Below, in pieces: positions 53,160 to 62,174 of a DNA stretch of 64,000 nt. The notes beneath the pieces are model-generated. The model was not told where the DNA came from. It worked only from the letters and a program-made list of their open reading frames with translations, and did no database searches. This stretch comes from Halorhabdus salina (GTDB taxonomy: Archaea > Halobacteriota > Halobacteria > Halobacteriales > Haloarculaceae). The position numbers were made by a program, and so were the translations under genes. How positions within the stretch are numbered: position 1 is the stretch's first letter; the number at the start of each line of letters is the position of its first letter. The stretch is taken from the NCBI RefSeq assembly GCF_013839425.1, contig NZ_JACDNP010000008.1:62001-126000 (forward strand), written 5' to 3'.

Positions 53160-53549
53160 ATGGCATTTGGAAAAATCCGAACACAGTACGTAGTCATCGC
53201 ACTCTTCAGCGTTGCCGTCATGTTCGGCCACGACGTCCTCGTCGAATTTGGTCTCGAGGGGAGTCGGCTCGGTGCCGCATCGTTCGCCGTTATCACCGGT
53301 ACAGCGGGGAGCATTCTCTACGAAAATCGTCTCAAACAAACCAAAGAGATCGACGAACGTGTCGAGCGGATCCGGCGATCTGGTGCAGAATGGGCGTTCG
53401 CATTTCAATCGGGCGCTATTGGTGTCGTCTTACTTCTCCTGTATTTCGGTGGGGCGGAACTCCCCATCGTGCCGGTCTTGTTCGCGATTATGATCGGCGG
53501 AGTCGTCGTCTACGAACTCGCAATCGAATATTATCGCCGAAAAATGTAA
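53160..53549 (+). CDS. Small membrane protein, module 2 second member
   Basis: The 129-residue protein starts two bases after the previous stop. It has four membrane segments, LKQTKEIDERVERIRRSGAEWAFAFQS in the same place as the DER loop, and ends VYELAIEYYRRKM, a paralog of the first. The two have diverged more than the 771/1366 pair. Function unknown. Confidence 0.82.
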   Translation: MAFGKIRTQYVVIALFSVAVMFGHDVLVEFGLEGSRLGAASFAVITGTAGSILYENRLKQTKEIDERVERIRRSGAEWAFAFQSGAIGVVLLLLYFGGAELPIVPVLFAIMIGGVVVYELAIEYYRRKM

Positions 53550-53551
53550 TT

Positions 53552-53764
53552 ATGGAAAACAACCTCAACGTCTGGCGCGCGAAGGAAGACATCACACAGG
53601 GTGAGCTCGCCGAGGCCGTCGACGTCTCTCGGCAGACGATCAACGCCATCGAGCGGGGACGATACGATCCGAGCCTCGAACTGGCGTTCAAGCTCGCCGA
53701 TTACTTCGAGTGTTCGATCGAAGATATCTTCGAGTACGATCCGACGGGTAGTTCCGACGAGTGA
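53552..53764 (+). CDS. Minimal XRE-family HTH regulator, module 2
   Basis: The 70-residue protein contains ITQGELAEAVDVSRQTINAIERGRYDPSLELAFKLADYFECSIEDIF, the same design as the regulator at 1944-2150 with about half of the residues shared. It starts two bases after the second membrane gene, giving a tight three-gene operon. Probably binds its own promoter. Confidence 0.92.
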   Translation: MENNLNVWRAKEDITQGELAEAVDVSRQTINAIERGRYDPSLELAFKLADYFECSIEDIFEYDPTGSSDE

Positions 53765-53794
53765 GCACCCCCTCGATGAATCAGTTCACGGTCG

Positions 53795-55018
53795 TCACTG
53801 GAACTCGTCGAGCGTTGCGTGAATCCCACGACGGGTGTCGCTGATTCGAGCGCCGTCGATGGCGAGACCGAGCGTGCGCACGGCCGCGTCACCGACCCGC
53901 TCACGGACTTTCTCAGGGGCGTATACGCCAAGTCGCCACTGGTCGCGTCGAGCCGTCTGTAAGGCGCCGACCAGCGTGGACTGCTCACCGAGTCGCCGTA
54001 CCTCGCCGTTGACGAGGACGCGAGAACTCGACTCGACCATCGAGGGATCGTCGGGCACGTCGAGAATGACCGACGCGGGATCGACGTTCGCCTCGGCGGC
54101 GATCGTTCGTTCGAACTCGCGAATGGTCTCTTGAGACGCGTCGAGGATATCCGCCGGCACCGCCTCCCGTTCGGCCCAGATCGCACGCTTATAGAGGTCT
54201 CGATATGAAAGACGCCGGGCGATCTCAGCGGTCGCCTCCGTCGATCGAAGCGCGACGATGAGATCTGTATCGTCCATCCGGCGGAAGCGGTTGGGGGAGG
54301 TCTCAGTCGCTTCGAGCAGGCGGGCACTCGCCCGTCGAAGCATCGCTTTGGCGATGCGGGCGACGTGATGACTGTAGACGGTCGGCGTCATCAGCGCGCG
54401 AGCGACGAGGAGACTTTCGGCCGTCTGCACGTTGCCTTCGGCGAGGACCAGTTCGCCGTCGCGAAAGCGCAACTCGCGGACGAGGCGTCCGTGATCGATC
54501 GTGCCATAGGGAACCCCGGTGTGATGGGCGTCCCGCGCGAGGTAGTCCATGCGGTCGACGTCGAGTTCACCCGAGACGAGCTGCCCGAGTTCGCCGTCGC
54601 CTGCAACCAGATCGGCGACGGCATCGGGATTGAGCCCGTGCTCGGAGAGGACGCGCGCGACTTCGCCGTCGCCGAGTAAGTCGTGGACGTCGTCGTGATA
54701 CTTGCCCGTATGGCGGTAGATGAGTGACTCGACGTTGTGGCTGTAGGGGCCGTGACCGACGTCGTGGAGCAGGGCGGCCGCGCGAACACGCTCGGCCTGC
54801 TGGCCCTCGATGCCGAGATGGTCGAGCGCCCGGTCAGCGAGATAATAGACGCCGAGGGAATGCTCGAAGCGGGTGTGATTGGCGGACGGGTATACCAACG
54901 AGACGGTGCCCAGTTGGCTGACGTGGCGGAGCCGCTGGACCGGTTGCGTATCGAGCAAATCACGGCCGACGCCCCCGATCTCGATGTGGTCGTGGACGCT
55001 ATCCTTGATCGTGGTCAT
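53795..55018 (-). CDS. HD-superfamily phosphohydrolase
   Basis: The 407-residue protein has the HD signature: RFEHSLGVYYLADR, then ALLHDVGHGPYSHNVESL (His-Asp) and, further on, the DRMDYLARDAHHTGVPYG motif of dGTPase-like and related HD hydrolases. The family hydrolyses dNTPs or other nucleotides. The start is at 55018 (MTTIKDSVHDHIEIGG). It is next to a dual-specificity phosphatase and CofD, but no common pathway is evident. Confidence 0.93.
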   Translation of the reverse strand: MTTIKDSVHDHIEIGGVGRDLLDTQPVQRLRHVSQLGTVSLVYPSANHTRFEHSLGVYYLADRALDHLGIEGQQAERVRAAALLHDVGHGPYSHNVESLIYRHTGKYHDDVHDLLGDGEVARVLSEHGLNPDAVADLVAGDGELGQLVSGELDVDRMDYLARDAHHTGVPYGTIDHGRLVRELRFRDGELVLAEGNVQTAESLLVARALMTPTVYSHHVARIAKAMLRRASARLLEATETSPNRFRRMDDTDLIVALRSTEATAEIARRLSYRDLYKRAIWAEREAVPADILDASQETIREFERTIAAEANVDPASVILDVPDDPSMVESSSRVLVNGEVRRLGEQSTLVGALQTARRDQWRLGVYAPEKVRERVGDAAVRTLGLAIDGARISDTRRGIHATLDEFQ

Positions 55019-55114
55019 AGCCCGGATTGGTCGGCCCACGGCAAAAGGTATCGGGGGTACTGCCAGCTACACAGCGTCGGCACTGGAGGTATCGTTCGGC
55101 CTGTGTACCTGGCG

Positions 55115-55663
55115 TCACTCGTAGGACGAAAGCAATTCGAACAGTTCACCGCGTTTGGCGTTGCCGGCGTCGACAGCCTCGGTCGGTGCCCGCCCCATCT
55201 CCTGGACAGTTTCGATAGCCTGGACCGGGGTATACTCGCGACCGTGGACGAGCCACGCCGCAAGGACGTGACCAGTCCGCCCGATGCCGTCGAGACAGTG
55301 AACGACGACCCGCTCTTGGCGTTGCACTGCGTCTTCGAGGAACGGGACAATCTCCTGGACCAGCGTGTCACGATCGGCAAGATAGTGGTCACGGACCGGG
55401 ACGTGCGCGACGGACTCCGCGCCGAACGCCTCGCGATACCTGGCCACGTTCGCATCCATCCGGCCGAGTTGGGACCCAGTCAGGAGACTCAGGACGCGTT
55501 CGACATCGTTGTCGCGCATGAACCCGATCCACTCGTCGATGGCCTCGCGGTGGGCTACCGTCGAGTGCCACCCTGGACAGCTTGCGCCATAGACGTAGGG
55601 CTCGTCGGGACCCGCCGATGCAAATCGGTGAGGCCCGACGCGTTCGTCATACAGTTCGGCCAT
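55115..55663 (-). CDS. Dual-specificity/tyrosine phosphatase-like protein
   Basis: The 182-residue protein contains the P-loop VHCLDGIGRTG with Cys123, and an upstream Asp in PVRDHYLADRD that could be the general acid. MAELYDERVGPHRFASAGPDEPYVYGASCPGW is the conserved haloarchaeal start (ATG at 55663). Substrate may be a phosphoprotein or a small phosphomolecule. It is divergent from cofD. Confidence 0.9.
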   Translation of the reverse strand: MAELYDERVGPHRFASAGPDEPYVYGASCPGWHSTVAHREAIDEWIGFMRDNDVERVLSLLTGSQLGRMDANVARYREAFGAESVAHVPVRDHYLADRDTLVQEIVPFLEDAVQRQERVVVHCLDGIGRTGHVLAAWLVHGREYTPVQAIETVQEMGRAPTEAVDAGNAKRGELFELLSSYE

Positions 55664-55774
55664 TATATGGGGCGTGTTTGTCCAGTGACTTGAAGCTAGC
55701 ACCCCAGTTCTCAGCGCTGACAATTGGCTGATGTGGGCGTGCGATTTACGGCAGCGACCTCCCTATCGAGCGCT

Positions 55775-56767
55775 ATGGTTACGTTTCTCGCTGGGGGGAC
55801 TGGGACCCCCAAACTCCTTGCCGGCGCCGAGGGAGTCTTTTCGCCCGCTGAGACGACAGTTGTCGCGAACACGGGCGACGACATCGAACTCGGTGGGTTT
55901 CTGGTCTGTCCCGACGTCGACACCGTGCTGTTCCTGGACGGCGATCTCCTCGATCGAGCGACGTGGTGGGGGATCAAAGAGGATACTGCCGAGACACACG
56001 AGTTCATGCACTCACTCGCCGATTCCGCCGGGTTGGATCGCGGACCACGATATCTCTCTGCGGACCGACAGACAACCGGCCGGCCGATCGCTCGCTGGCG
56101 CCGCTTCTCGGGGGTCGGTGAGTTCATGCACATCGGCGACCGCGACCGAGCGATCCACATCACCCGGACGAGTTTGCTCGACGACGGCCACAGCCTGACT
56201 GAAGTCACACGGACGCTCGGTGACGCACTGGATGCCGACCGCGAGATCCTGCCGATGAGTGACGATCCTGTCGCGTCGCTGATCCACACGCCCGAGCGAA
56301 CGATGCACTTCCAGGAGTTCTGGGTCGCTCACGAGGGCGAGCCAGCGGTCGACGCCGTGGAGTTCCGGGGGGCCGAGGCGGCGACAACGACCGACGCGGT
56401 CCGTGACGCACTCGATGATCCTGTCGTGATCGGTCCCTCGAATCCGATTACGAGCATCGGCCCGATGACCGCTATCGACGAGATCGCTGCTGCACTGGCC
56501 GAGACGCCGGTCGTCGCCGTCTCGCCGTTCGTCGAGGATCGTGTGTTCTCCGGTCCAGCGGCGAAACTCATGGCCGCCGAGGGGTTCGAGCCCAGTACTG
56601 CCGGCGTCGCCGAAGCCTACCCTTTCGCCGACGCATTCGTCCTCGACGCGGCCGACGGAACGACACTCGACCGGCCGACCGTGCGAACGGACACGACGCT
56701 CAACTCGGAGGACGATTCCGAGCGCGTCGCTCGTGCTGTCCAGGACGCCCTGGAGGTGGTGGCCTGA
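55775..56767 (+). CDS. cofD: 2-phospho-L-lactate transferase CofD
   Basis: CofD joins the activated 2-phospholactate unit to the flavin Fo, forming F420-0 (coenzyme F420 biosynthesis). The 330-residue protein starts [20 protein letters not shown] (typical CofD GGTG motif), with [24 protein letters not shown] and [11 protein letters not shown] further on. The ATG at 55775 begins the conserved domain. It overlaps the next gene by one base. Confidence 0.95.
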   Translation: MVTFLAGGTGTPKLLAGAEGVFSPAETTVVANTGDDIELGGFLVCPDVDTVLFLDGDLLDRATWWGIKEDTAETHEFMHSLADSAGLDRGPRYLSADRQTTGRPIARWRRFSGVGEFMHIGDRDRAIHITRTSLLDDGHSLTEVTRTLGDALDADREILPMSDDPVASLIHTPERTMHFQEFWVAHEGEPAVDAVEFRGAEAATTTDAVRDALDDPVVIGPSNPITSIGPMTAIDEIAAALAETPVVAVSPFVEDRVFSGPAAKLMAAEGFEPSTAGVAEAYPFADAFVLDAADGTTLDRPTVRTDTTLNSEDDSERVARAVQDALEVVA

Positions 56768-57564
56768 TGGGAGAAACCGGCGACGGCGTCGTGGCTGAAA
56801 CGTCACTGCCGTTCAAGCCACGTGTCGTGGCGGCCAGTCTCAGCGGGGAGTCCGATGCCACGTGGGCGAAGGGAGCAGCACCGTCCGTCGGCGCGGCCGT
56901 TCTCGGTGGGCTGGCAGTCGACAAGCCGACTCGCAGGGCTGCCCGGACGATGGTCGAAGACCGGGATCGCGACGAGTTTCTGCCCGACGATCCGCTCCCA
57001 TTCGCCGAGAAACAACTCACAGAACTCACCGGCGTGCCGATCGTCCCCGGCCTGAACGTCAGGAGTAGTACCCTCGACCCGCTCCGAAAGGTCGCTGACG
57101 TCTGTGCGGCACACGGCGCGATCTGTGAGATCAACGCTCACTGTCGCCAGACGGAACTGTGCGACGTCGGCGCGGGCCAGTCGCTCCTCAGAGAGCCAGC
57201 GCGACTGGCCGCCCAGGTCGAGGCGGTCGCAAATGCTGGGGCGACTGTCAGCGTGAAAGTCCGGACGGAGGTTCCCGGCGCCGACTTGCCCGCCGTTGCC
57301 CGCCGGATCGAACGAGCGGGTGCTGACGCGATCCACGTCGACGCCATGGACAGCGAGGGCGTCGTCGCCGAGGTCGTCGCCGCGACGGAGCTGTTCGTGA
57401 TCGCCAACAACGGCGTCCGGGATCGCGAGACAGTCCGGGAATATCTGGCCTACGGGGCCGACGCCGTCAGCGTCGGGCGACCGAGCGACCGCCCGGCCGT
57501 CCTCGATCGCGTCCGCGAAGCGACTGACGCGTGGTTCGACGAATCGACGGAGGCGAACCGATGA
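56767..57564 (+). CDS. Dus-like TIM-barrel flavoprotein
   Basis: The 265-residue protein has the dihydrouridine-synthase pattern CEINAHCRQTELCDVGAGQSLLREPARLAAQVEAV (motif with the catalytic-type Cys in AHC), then VSVKVRTEVPG, IHVDAMD in place of the usual HGR, and IANNGVRD...VSVGRPS. The N-terminus is short and lacks the normal substrate-binding region. So it may not act on tRNA. It overlaps cofD by one base and the CitG-like gene by four. Confidence 0.75.
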   Translation: MGETGDGVVAETSLPFKPRVVAASLSGESDATWAKGAAPSVGAAVLGGLAVDKPTRRAARTMVEDRDRDEFLPDDPLPFAEKQLTELTGVPIVPGLNVRSSTLDPLRKVADVCAAHGAICEINAHCRQTELCDVGAGQSLLREPARLAAQVEAVANAGATVSVKVRTEVPGADLPAVARRIERAGADAIHVDAMDSEGVVAEVVAATELFVIANNGVRDRETVREYLAYGADAVSVGRPSDRPAVLDRVREATDAWFDESTEANR

Positions 57565-58400
57565 CGCGATCGATCGCCCAGCAAGCCCAACTTGCCTTGT
57601 TGCTCGAAGTCGCTACGACACCCACGCCGGGCAACGTCGATCGACGACGCGATCACGACGACCTCCGGTTCGAGCAGTTCCTCGCCGGCGCTGTCGGTGT
57701 GATCGACGGGCTGGACGCCCTCGCGAACCCGGATGGCCCACCGATCGGCGACGCCTTCGAGCAGGCAATCGAAGGGATGAGCGACAGCGCGAACACGAAT
57801 ACCCAGTTCGGTGGGCTGCTCCTGCTCGCGCCGCTGGTACGGACGGCTGTGACGGGCGACCTCACTCAGGAGCGTGCCACGGCCGTCGCCGAGTCGACGA
57901 CTGTCACGGACGCCGAAGGCTTCTATCGCGCGTTCGAGCACGTCGAGGTCGCTGTTGCCGACCCACCCACCGACATGGACGCTCTGGACGTTCGGCGTGG
58001 CGCTGATGCGATCCCCACCCTTCGTGAGCGCGAACTGTCGTTGTACGACGTGATGGCACGTTCGACCGATCGGGACGGCATCGCCCGGGAGTGGACCGGT
58101 GGGTTCGAGCGGACCTTTGACGCCGCGGATGCGATCGAACGACGGGAGGGACCGATTACCGACCGCTCGGCAGAGGCCTTCCTCGACCTTCTTGCGGCCG
58201 AACCGGATCCCTTCGTCGCGATCAATCACGGCGACGAGGTGGCGGAGACTGTCCGCGAGCGGGCGGCGGCCGCCCAAGAGGGGGTCGACCCCGAGGAACT
58301 CTCCGACGAACTCGTCGCGGATGGCATCAATCCTGGGACGACGGCCGACATCCTCGCCGGTGGCATCTTCATTGCGCTGTGTCGGGGGGTCGAGGTATGA
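57561..58400 (+). CDS. CitG/MdcB-like (triphosphoribosyl-dephospho-CoA synthase family)
   Basis: The 279-residue protein has EVATTPTPGNVDRRRDHDDLRFEQFLAGAV at the start, SDSANTNTQFGGLLLLAPL in the middle and the C-terminal helical region typical of the CitG fold. In bacteria CitG makes the prosthetic group of citrate lyase; archaea have no citrate lyase, and these homologs are associated with cofactor biosynthesis. It starts at 57561, overlapping the previous stop, and overlaps DUF447 by four. Confidence 0.8.
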   Translation: MTRSIAQQAQLALLLEVATTPTPGNVDRRRDHDDLRFEQFLAGAVGVIDGLDALANPDGPPIGDAFEQAIEGMSDSANTNTQFGGLLLLAPLVRTAVTGDLTQERATAVAESTTVTDAEGFYRAFEHVEVAVADPPTDMDALDVRRGADAIPTLRERELSLYDVMARSTDRDGIAREWTGGFERTFDAADAIERREGPITDRSAEAFLDLLAAEPDPFVAINHGDEVAETVRERAAAAQEGVDPEELSDELVADGINPGTTADILAGGIFIALCRGVEV

Positions 58401-58993
58401 GCGACGAGTGGCCTGTCGAGATTCGGGGCGTCACCGAATCGATCGTGACGACACGCGGCCCGGACGGACGCTACAACGTCGCCGCCCTCGGATTGCATGC
58501 CGGGGAACCGGTGACGGCCCGGACGTGGGGTCGGACGCGGACGCGAGTGAATTTCGAGCGGGAGGGCGAGGGCTCCGTCCAGTTTACTCGTGATCCCGTC
58601 GATTTCGTCGAAGCGGCGTTGACGATTCGAGAGATCGACGAGTCGATTCTCGACAGTGCAGACGCCTGGGCCCGCGTCGAAGTCGAACGGCGAGAGACGG
58701 GTCAGGAGGGTGATACCGAGTGGATCGACTGGGAGTTACGGCCAGTCGAGACGAGCGTCCAGAACCGCGTCGTGCCGACGATTAACCGTGGACACGCGGC
58801 CGTGATCGAAGCGACAGTGGCGGCCTCGCGGCTTGACGTTCCCGCCTACGACGACGAACCGTTGGAAGCACGACTGGCGTATTTCGCCGACGTCATCGAA
58901 CGAACTGGTGGGGATCGCGAACTGGCCGCCCTCGATCGACTCTACGAGATCCTGGACTTGCCGGAGACCGACCAACGTTTCGAATCCTTTTAG
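58397..58993 (+). CDS. DUF447 (flavin-reductase-like fold) protein
   Basis: The 198-residue protein contains RGVTESIVTTRGPDGRYNVAALGLH, similar to the FMN-binding split barrel start, and PTINRGHAAVIEATVAASRL with a C-terminal helix. DUF447 members are found in methanogens and methylotrophs in C1-carrier gene clusters. It overlaps the CitG-like gene stop, so the four genes cofD, Dus-like, CitG-like and DUF447 form one coupled unit. Confidence 0.8.
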   Translation: MSDEWPVEIRGVTESIVTTRGPDGRYNVAALGLHAGEPVTARTWGRTRTRVNFEREGEGSVQFTRDPVDFVEAALTIREIDESILDSADAWARVEVERRETGQEGDTEWIDWELRPVETSVQNRVVPTINRGHAAVIEATVAASRLDVPAYDDEPLEARLAYFADVIERTGGDRELAALDRLYEILDLPETDQRFESF

Positions 58994-59018
58994 GGGCCCC
59001 ACTCAGTAACGGTTCTGT

Positions 59019-59210
59019 ATGGCAATCAAACCCGCCTACGTCAAGAAGACCGCGACGACGCTGCGGGAGCGCTATCCGGAAGCGTTCTCGACGGACTTCG
59101 AGCACAACAAGGAAGTCGTTTCGGAACTGACGAACGTCGAATCGAAAGGCGTCCGCAACCGGATCGCCGGCTACGTCACCCGCAAGGAAGCCGGCGGCGT
59201 CGAAGCCTGA
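59019..59210 (+). CDS. rps17e: Small-subunit ribosomal protein S17e
   Basis: The 63-residue protein [20 protein letters not shown]... contains [27 protein letters not shown], the S17e signature. A TTTTAG-like box ending at the DUF447 stop lies about 28 bases before the ATG, so it may have its own leaderless transcript. Confidence 0.95.
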   Translation: MAIKPAYVKKTATTLRERYPEAFSTDFEHNKEVVSELTNVESKGVRNRIAGYVTRKEAGGVEA

Positions 59211-59282
59211 TTCGGTCGGTTGTTCTCCTTCCAGACGCGTCGCTGTTCGTTCTGGCGTGCGTATTTGCCAGCTGTCGTCTCT

Positions 59283-60470
59283 TCAGCTGAGTATCCCGAT
59301 AAGCAACTGGGTCAGCGCGGAATCGACCAGTAGCCAATAGGCCCCAAACGCAAGTGCCGGGACCCAGACCGATCGCGTTCGCTCGAACCCGACACTCCCC
59401 GCGGCACTGACAGCCGAAAGCGAGGCGACTCCCCAGACAAACCCAATCCCATATCCCCGGATGCCCGCGGCGATACTGACTGCGAATGTGAGGACACAGA
59501 CAACGCCGATCCCCGCAACGAGCGGCGTGACGTCGCGGTCAATCTCGTGACGGAGCGTTTCCAGTCCGTAAGCGAACACCCATGCGGCGACGATCCCACT
59601 GGTGATCGCAGCGACCGCCACGACGATCGACGGGCCAAACAGCGACGGAGACGCGCTTCGCCCCCCGGATCCGATCAGCAATCGTAGTTCTGGGATCGCC
59701 CAGCTTCGGACGGCAAGCAGTGTTGTGACTGCCACGACGGCGTTTGCAGGCTGTGTGACAGTACGCAACCGACCCTGGACCGCGGCGGTGTACAGCAGTG
59801 CGAACCCAGCACCACCCAGTATGCCGACGATACCGACGCTTAGCAGAATGTCAATAAAGCTCACACTTGGTCGGAAAAACGAGCCGAACACCCCATTACG
59901 AGCCGAGTAGCTGAGTACAACTTGGCCACTGCCTGCGATGACTGCAACGCCCCCAACACCAAGGACGGTCGGCAGTGCCTCGCCGTCTGGCAGCCCAAGC
60001 TGGAGTGGGGCGTCACGATACTGCAGGTACCCGATCGCCAGCCCACCCATCGTGACCGGTCCGACGAGGTCGAAGACGATATCCGGGAGTGGGGCATCGA
60101 ACACGCCCACCGAAAGATAGGCGACCACGAACAGGACCAAACCGATCACACCGCTTATTCTGAACAGCGCTGACTCTTCGAGTGAGTCGAATGTGGCCAC
60201 CCGCTCTCGGAACAGCCAGGAGCCGACACCGACCACCGCCGCGCCGAGGCCAGCGACAATGACCGCAAAGACCACCCTGTCAGTGGAACCGCCACGTGGC
60301 CCCGTGGCGGCGTCGGTTGTCGCGTCCGCTACGGCAAAATATTCGACCACCTCTGTAAGGACCGTACTCACGACGACGACGGCGACCAACAGGGCAGCTG
60401 CGCCAATGAACTCCCGGATGACGGGCCGGGAGTTGCGTGACTGCAACTGCTGGAGGGATTGGTCAGTCAT
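59283..60470 (-). CDS. Polytopic membrane protein, unrecognised
   Basis: The 395-residue protein has about ten membrane segments, with short acidic and charged loops. A region DAPLQLGLPDGEALPTVLGVGG near residue 155 contains a Pro/Gly-rich turn. No transporter or enzyme family is recognised. It is convergent with rps17e and divergent from asd. Confidence 0.6.
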   Translation of the reverse strand: MTDQSLQQLQSRNSRPVIREFIGAAALLVAVVVVSTVLTEVVEYFAVADATTDAATGPRGGSTDRVVFAVIVAGLGAAVVGVGSWLFRERVATFDSLEESALFRISGVIGLVLFVVAYLSVGVFDAPLPDIVFDLVGPVTMGGLAIGYLQYRDAPLQLGLPDGEALPTVLGVGGVAVIAGSGQVVLSYSARNGVFGSFFRPSVSFIDILLSVGIVGILGGAGFALLYTAAVQGRLRTVTQPANAVVAVTTLLAVRSWAIPELRLLIGSGGRSASPSLFGPSIVVAVAAITSGIVAAWVFAYGLETLRHEIDRDVTPLVAGIGVVCVLTFAVSIAAGIRGYGIGFVWGVASLSAVSAAGSVGFERTRSVWVPALAFGAYWLLVDSALTQLLIGILS

Positions 60471-60587
60471 ATCTGACCAACTACCTGGGATTAAAATAGT
60501 TTGATATGTCTACAGCTACCGGAAAAAAGCGTCCTCGACGCCGGGGATCCAAACAGTTTTGACCGGTGGTAGCCCAAGCCTCCAGTC

Positions 60588-61625
60588 ATGCCAGTAACCG
60601 TCGGTATTCTGGGTGCGACAGGTGCTGTGGGCCAGCGACTCGTCCAGTTGCTGGATCCCCACCCGGACTTCGAGATCGCCGCGCTGACCGCAAGCGAAGA
60701 CAGCGCCGGCAAGTCGTACCGCGAGGCAGCCAAATGGCGGATCGACGCGCCGATTCCAGACCACGTCGCCGAGATGACCGTCGGGGCGACCGACCCCGAT
60801 GCTGTCCCCGAGGACGTGGACCTGCTCTTTTCCTCGTTGCCCTCTTCGGTCGGTGAGGCCGTCGAACCTGGCTTCGCTGAGGCGGGCTACGTTGTTTCCT
60901 CGAACTCCTCGAACTTTCGAGCGGACCCGGATGTTCCCCTCACGATCCCTGAAATCAATCCGGATCACGTCGACCTGATCGAGGTCCAACGTGACGAACG
61001 TGGCTGGGACGGTGCCCTCCTGAAGAACCCCAACTGCTCGACGATCACGATGGTTCCGCCCCTCGCCGCCTTGAAGGAGGCCTTTGGCATCGAACGCGTC
61101 GACGTTTCGACCCTCCAGGCCGTTTCCGGGGCCGGATATTCCGGCGTCTCCTCGATGGAAATCATCGACAACGCGATCCCCCACATCGGCGGCGAGGAGA
61201 CGAAGATGGAGACCGAATCCCGCAAGCTCCTGGGCTCTTTCGACGGCAGCGAGGTCGAGTGGCTCGAGGCCGACGTGGCTGCCTCCTGTAACCGGATCCC
61301 GACGCTGGACGGCCACCTGGAGAACGTCTGGGCAGATTTGAGCGAGGACGTGACTGCCGAGGACGTCGCCGACGCGATGAGCGAGTACCCCTCTGCGGAC
61401 CTCCACAGTTCGCCCGAGCCGCTGATCGAAGTCTTCGAGGAGCCTGACCGCCCGCAGCCGCGACTGGACCGGAATCGGAAGGACGGGATGCAGATCAGTG
61501 TTGGCGGTATCCAGGCGACTGAAGAGGGTGTCCAGTTCAACTGTCTCGCCCACAATACGCTCCGCGGAGCGGCCGGCGCGAGCATCCTCAACGGCGAGTT
61601 GCTACTCAAAAAGGGCTACGTTTAA
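60588..61625 (+). CDS. asd: Aspartate-semialdehyde dehydrogenase
   Basis: The enzyme reduces aspartyl phosphate to the semialdehyde in threonine, methionine and lysine synthesis. The 345-residue protein starts MPVTVGILGATGAVGQRLVQLL (NADPH binding), has the active-site Cys150 in KNPNCSTITMVPPLA, and AVSGAGYSGVSSMEI. It has the length of the archaeal/fungal-type branch. The ATG at 60588 is the only start. Confidence 0.96.
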   Translation: MPVTVGILGATGAVGQRLVQLLDPHPDFEIAALTASEDSAGKSYREAAKWRIDAPIPDHVAEMTVGATDPDAVPEDVDLLFSSLPSSVGEAVEPGFAEAGYVVSSNSSNFRADPDVPLTIPEINPDHVDLIEVQRDERGWDGALLKNPNCSTITMVPPLAALKEAFGIERVDVSTLQAVSGAGYSGVSSMEIIDNAIPHIGGEETKMETESRKLLGSFDGSEVEWLEADVAASCNRIPTLDGHLENVWADLSEDVTAEDVADAMSEYPSADLHSSPEPLIEVFEEPDRPQPRLDRNRKDGMQISVGGIQATEEGVQFNCLAHNTLRGAAGASILNGELLLKKGYV

Positions 61626-61669
61626 ACGGCGATACCAACTGTTTTCACGGCCGCCGGAGACTGGCCAGT

Positions 61670-62050
61670 ATGGTCTCCCGTGAAAATACCGTCTACGGAA
61701 TCGCCGTCGGCGGGGCATTCGCACTGCTCTTTGTGATCGCAGTAGCCTCACCGCCGGACTGGCTTGCGGGCGTGGGGCTTCTCGGGTATTACACGGTCGG
61801 CGTGGGCGCCAGTCATTTCTATCTGGCTCGTCGCGGTGAGGCAGGTGAACTCGCTGTTGGCTCTCACTGGCGATTTCTCGCCGCGTTAGGATGTTGGCTC
61901 ACACTCGGTGCGTTTGCTCTCTTCGGTCCGGATTGGCAACTCAGAAGTCTCGAAACAGACGTATTGCTGACCGTGGCCGGTCTCGGTGTTCTTCTCGTGT
62001 ACTGGATCCTGGAGGCCCGTGACGGGTACGTGGCAACTCGCCCAACCTGA
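61670..62050 (+). CDS. Small multi-pass membrane protein
   Basis: The 126-residue protein has four membrane segments with few charges and ends YVATRPT. No family is recognised. It begins 44 bases after asd and may be co-transcribed with it. Confidence 0.55.
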   Translation: MVSRENTVYGIAVGGAFALLFVIAVASPPDWLAGVGLLGYYTVGVGASHFYLARRGEAGELAVGSHWRFLAALGCWLTLGAFALFGPDWQLRSLETDVLLTVAGLGVLLVYWILEARDGYVATRPT

Positions 62051-62174
62051 AGTGCTGACCACCCAGGTGGCGCTCTCGAGCATGTGTCGCGTCGATTCAC
62101 TCGACCGTTGAGTCCCCGGAGCCTAGTCTCGGGCAGCAGTCTCGAACGGCTGGAACCCGCGGGTAAAATCGAGG

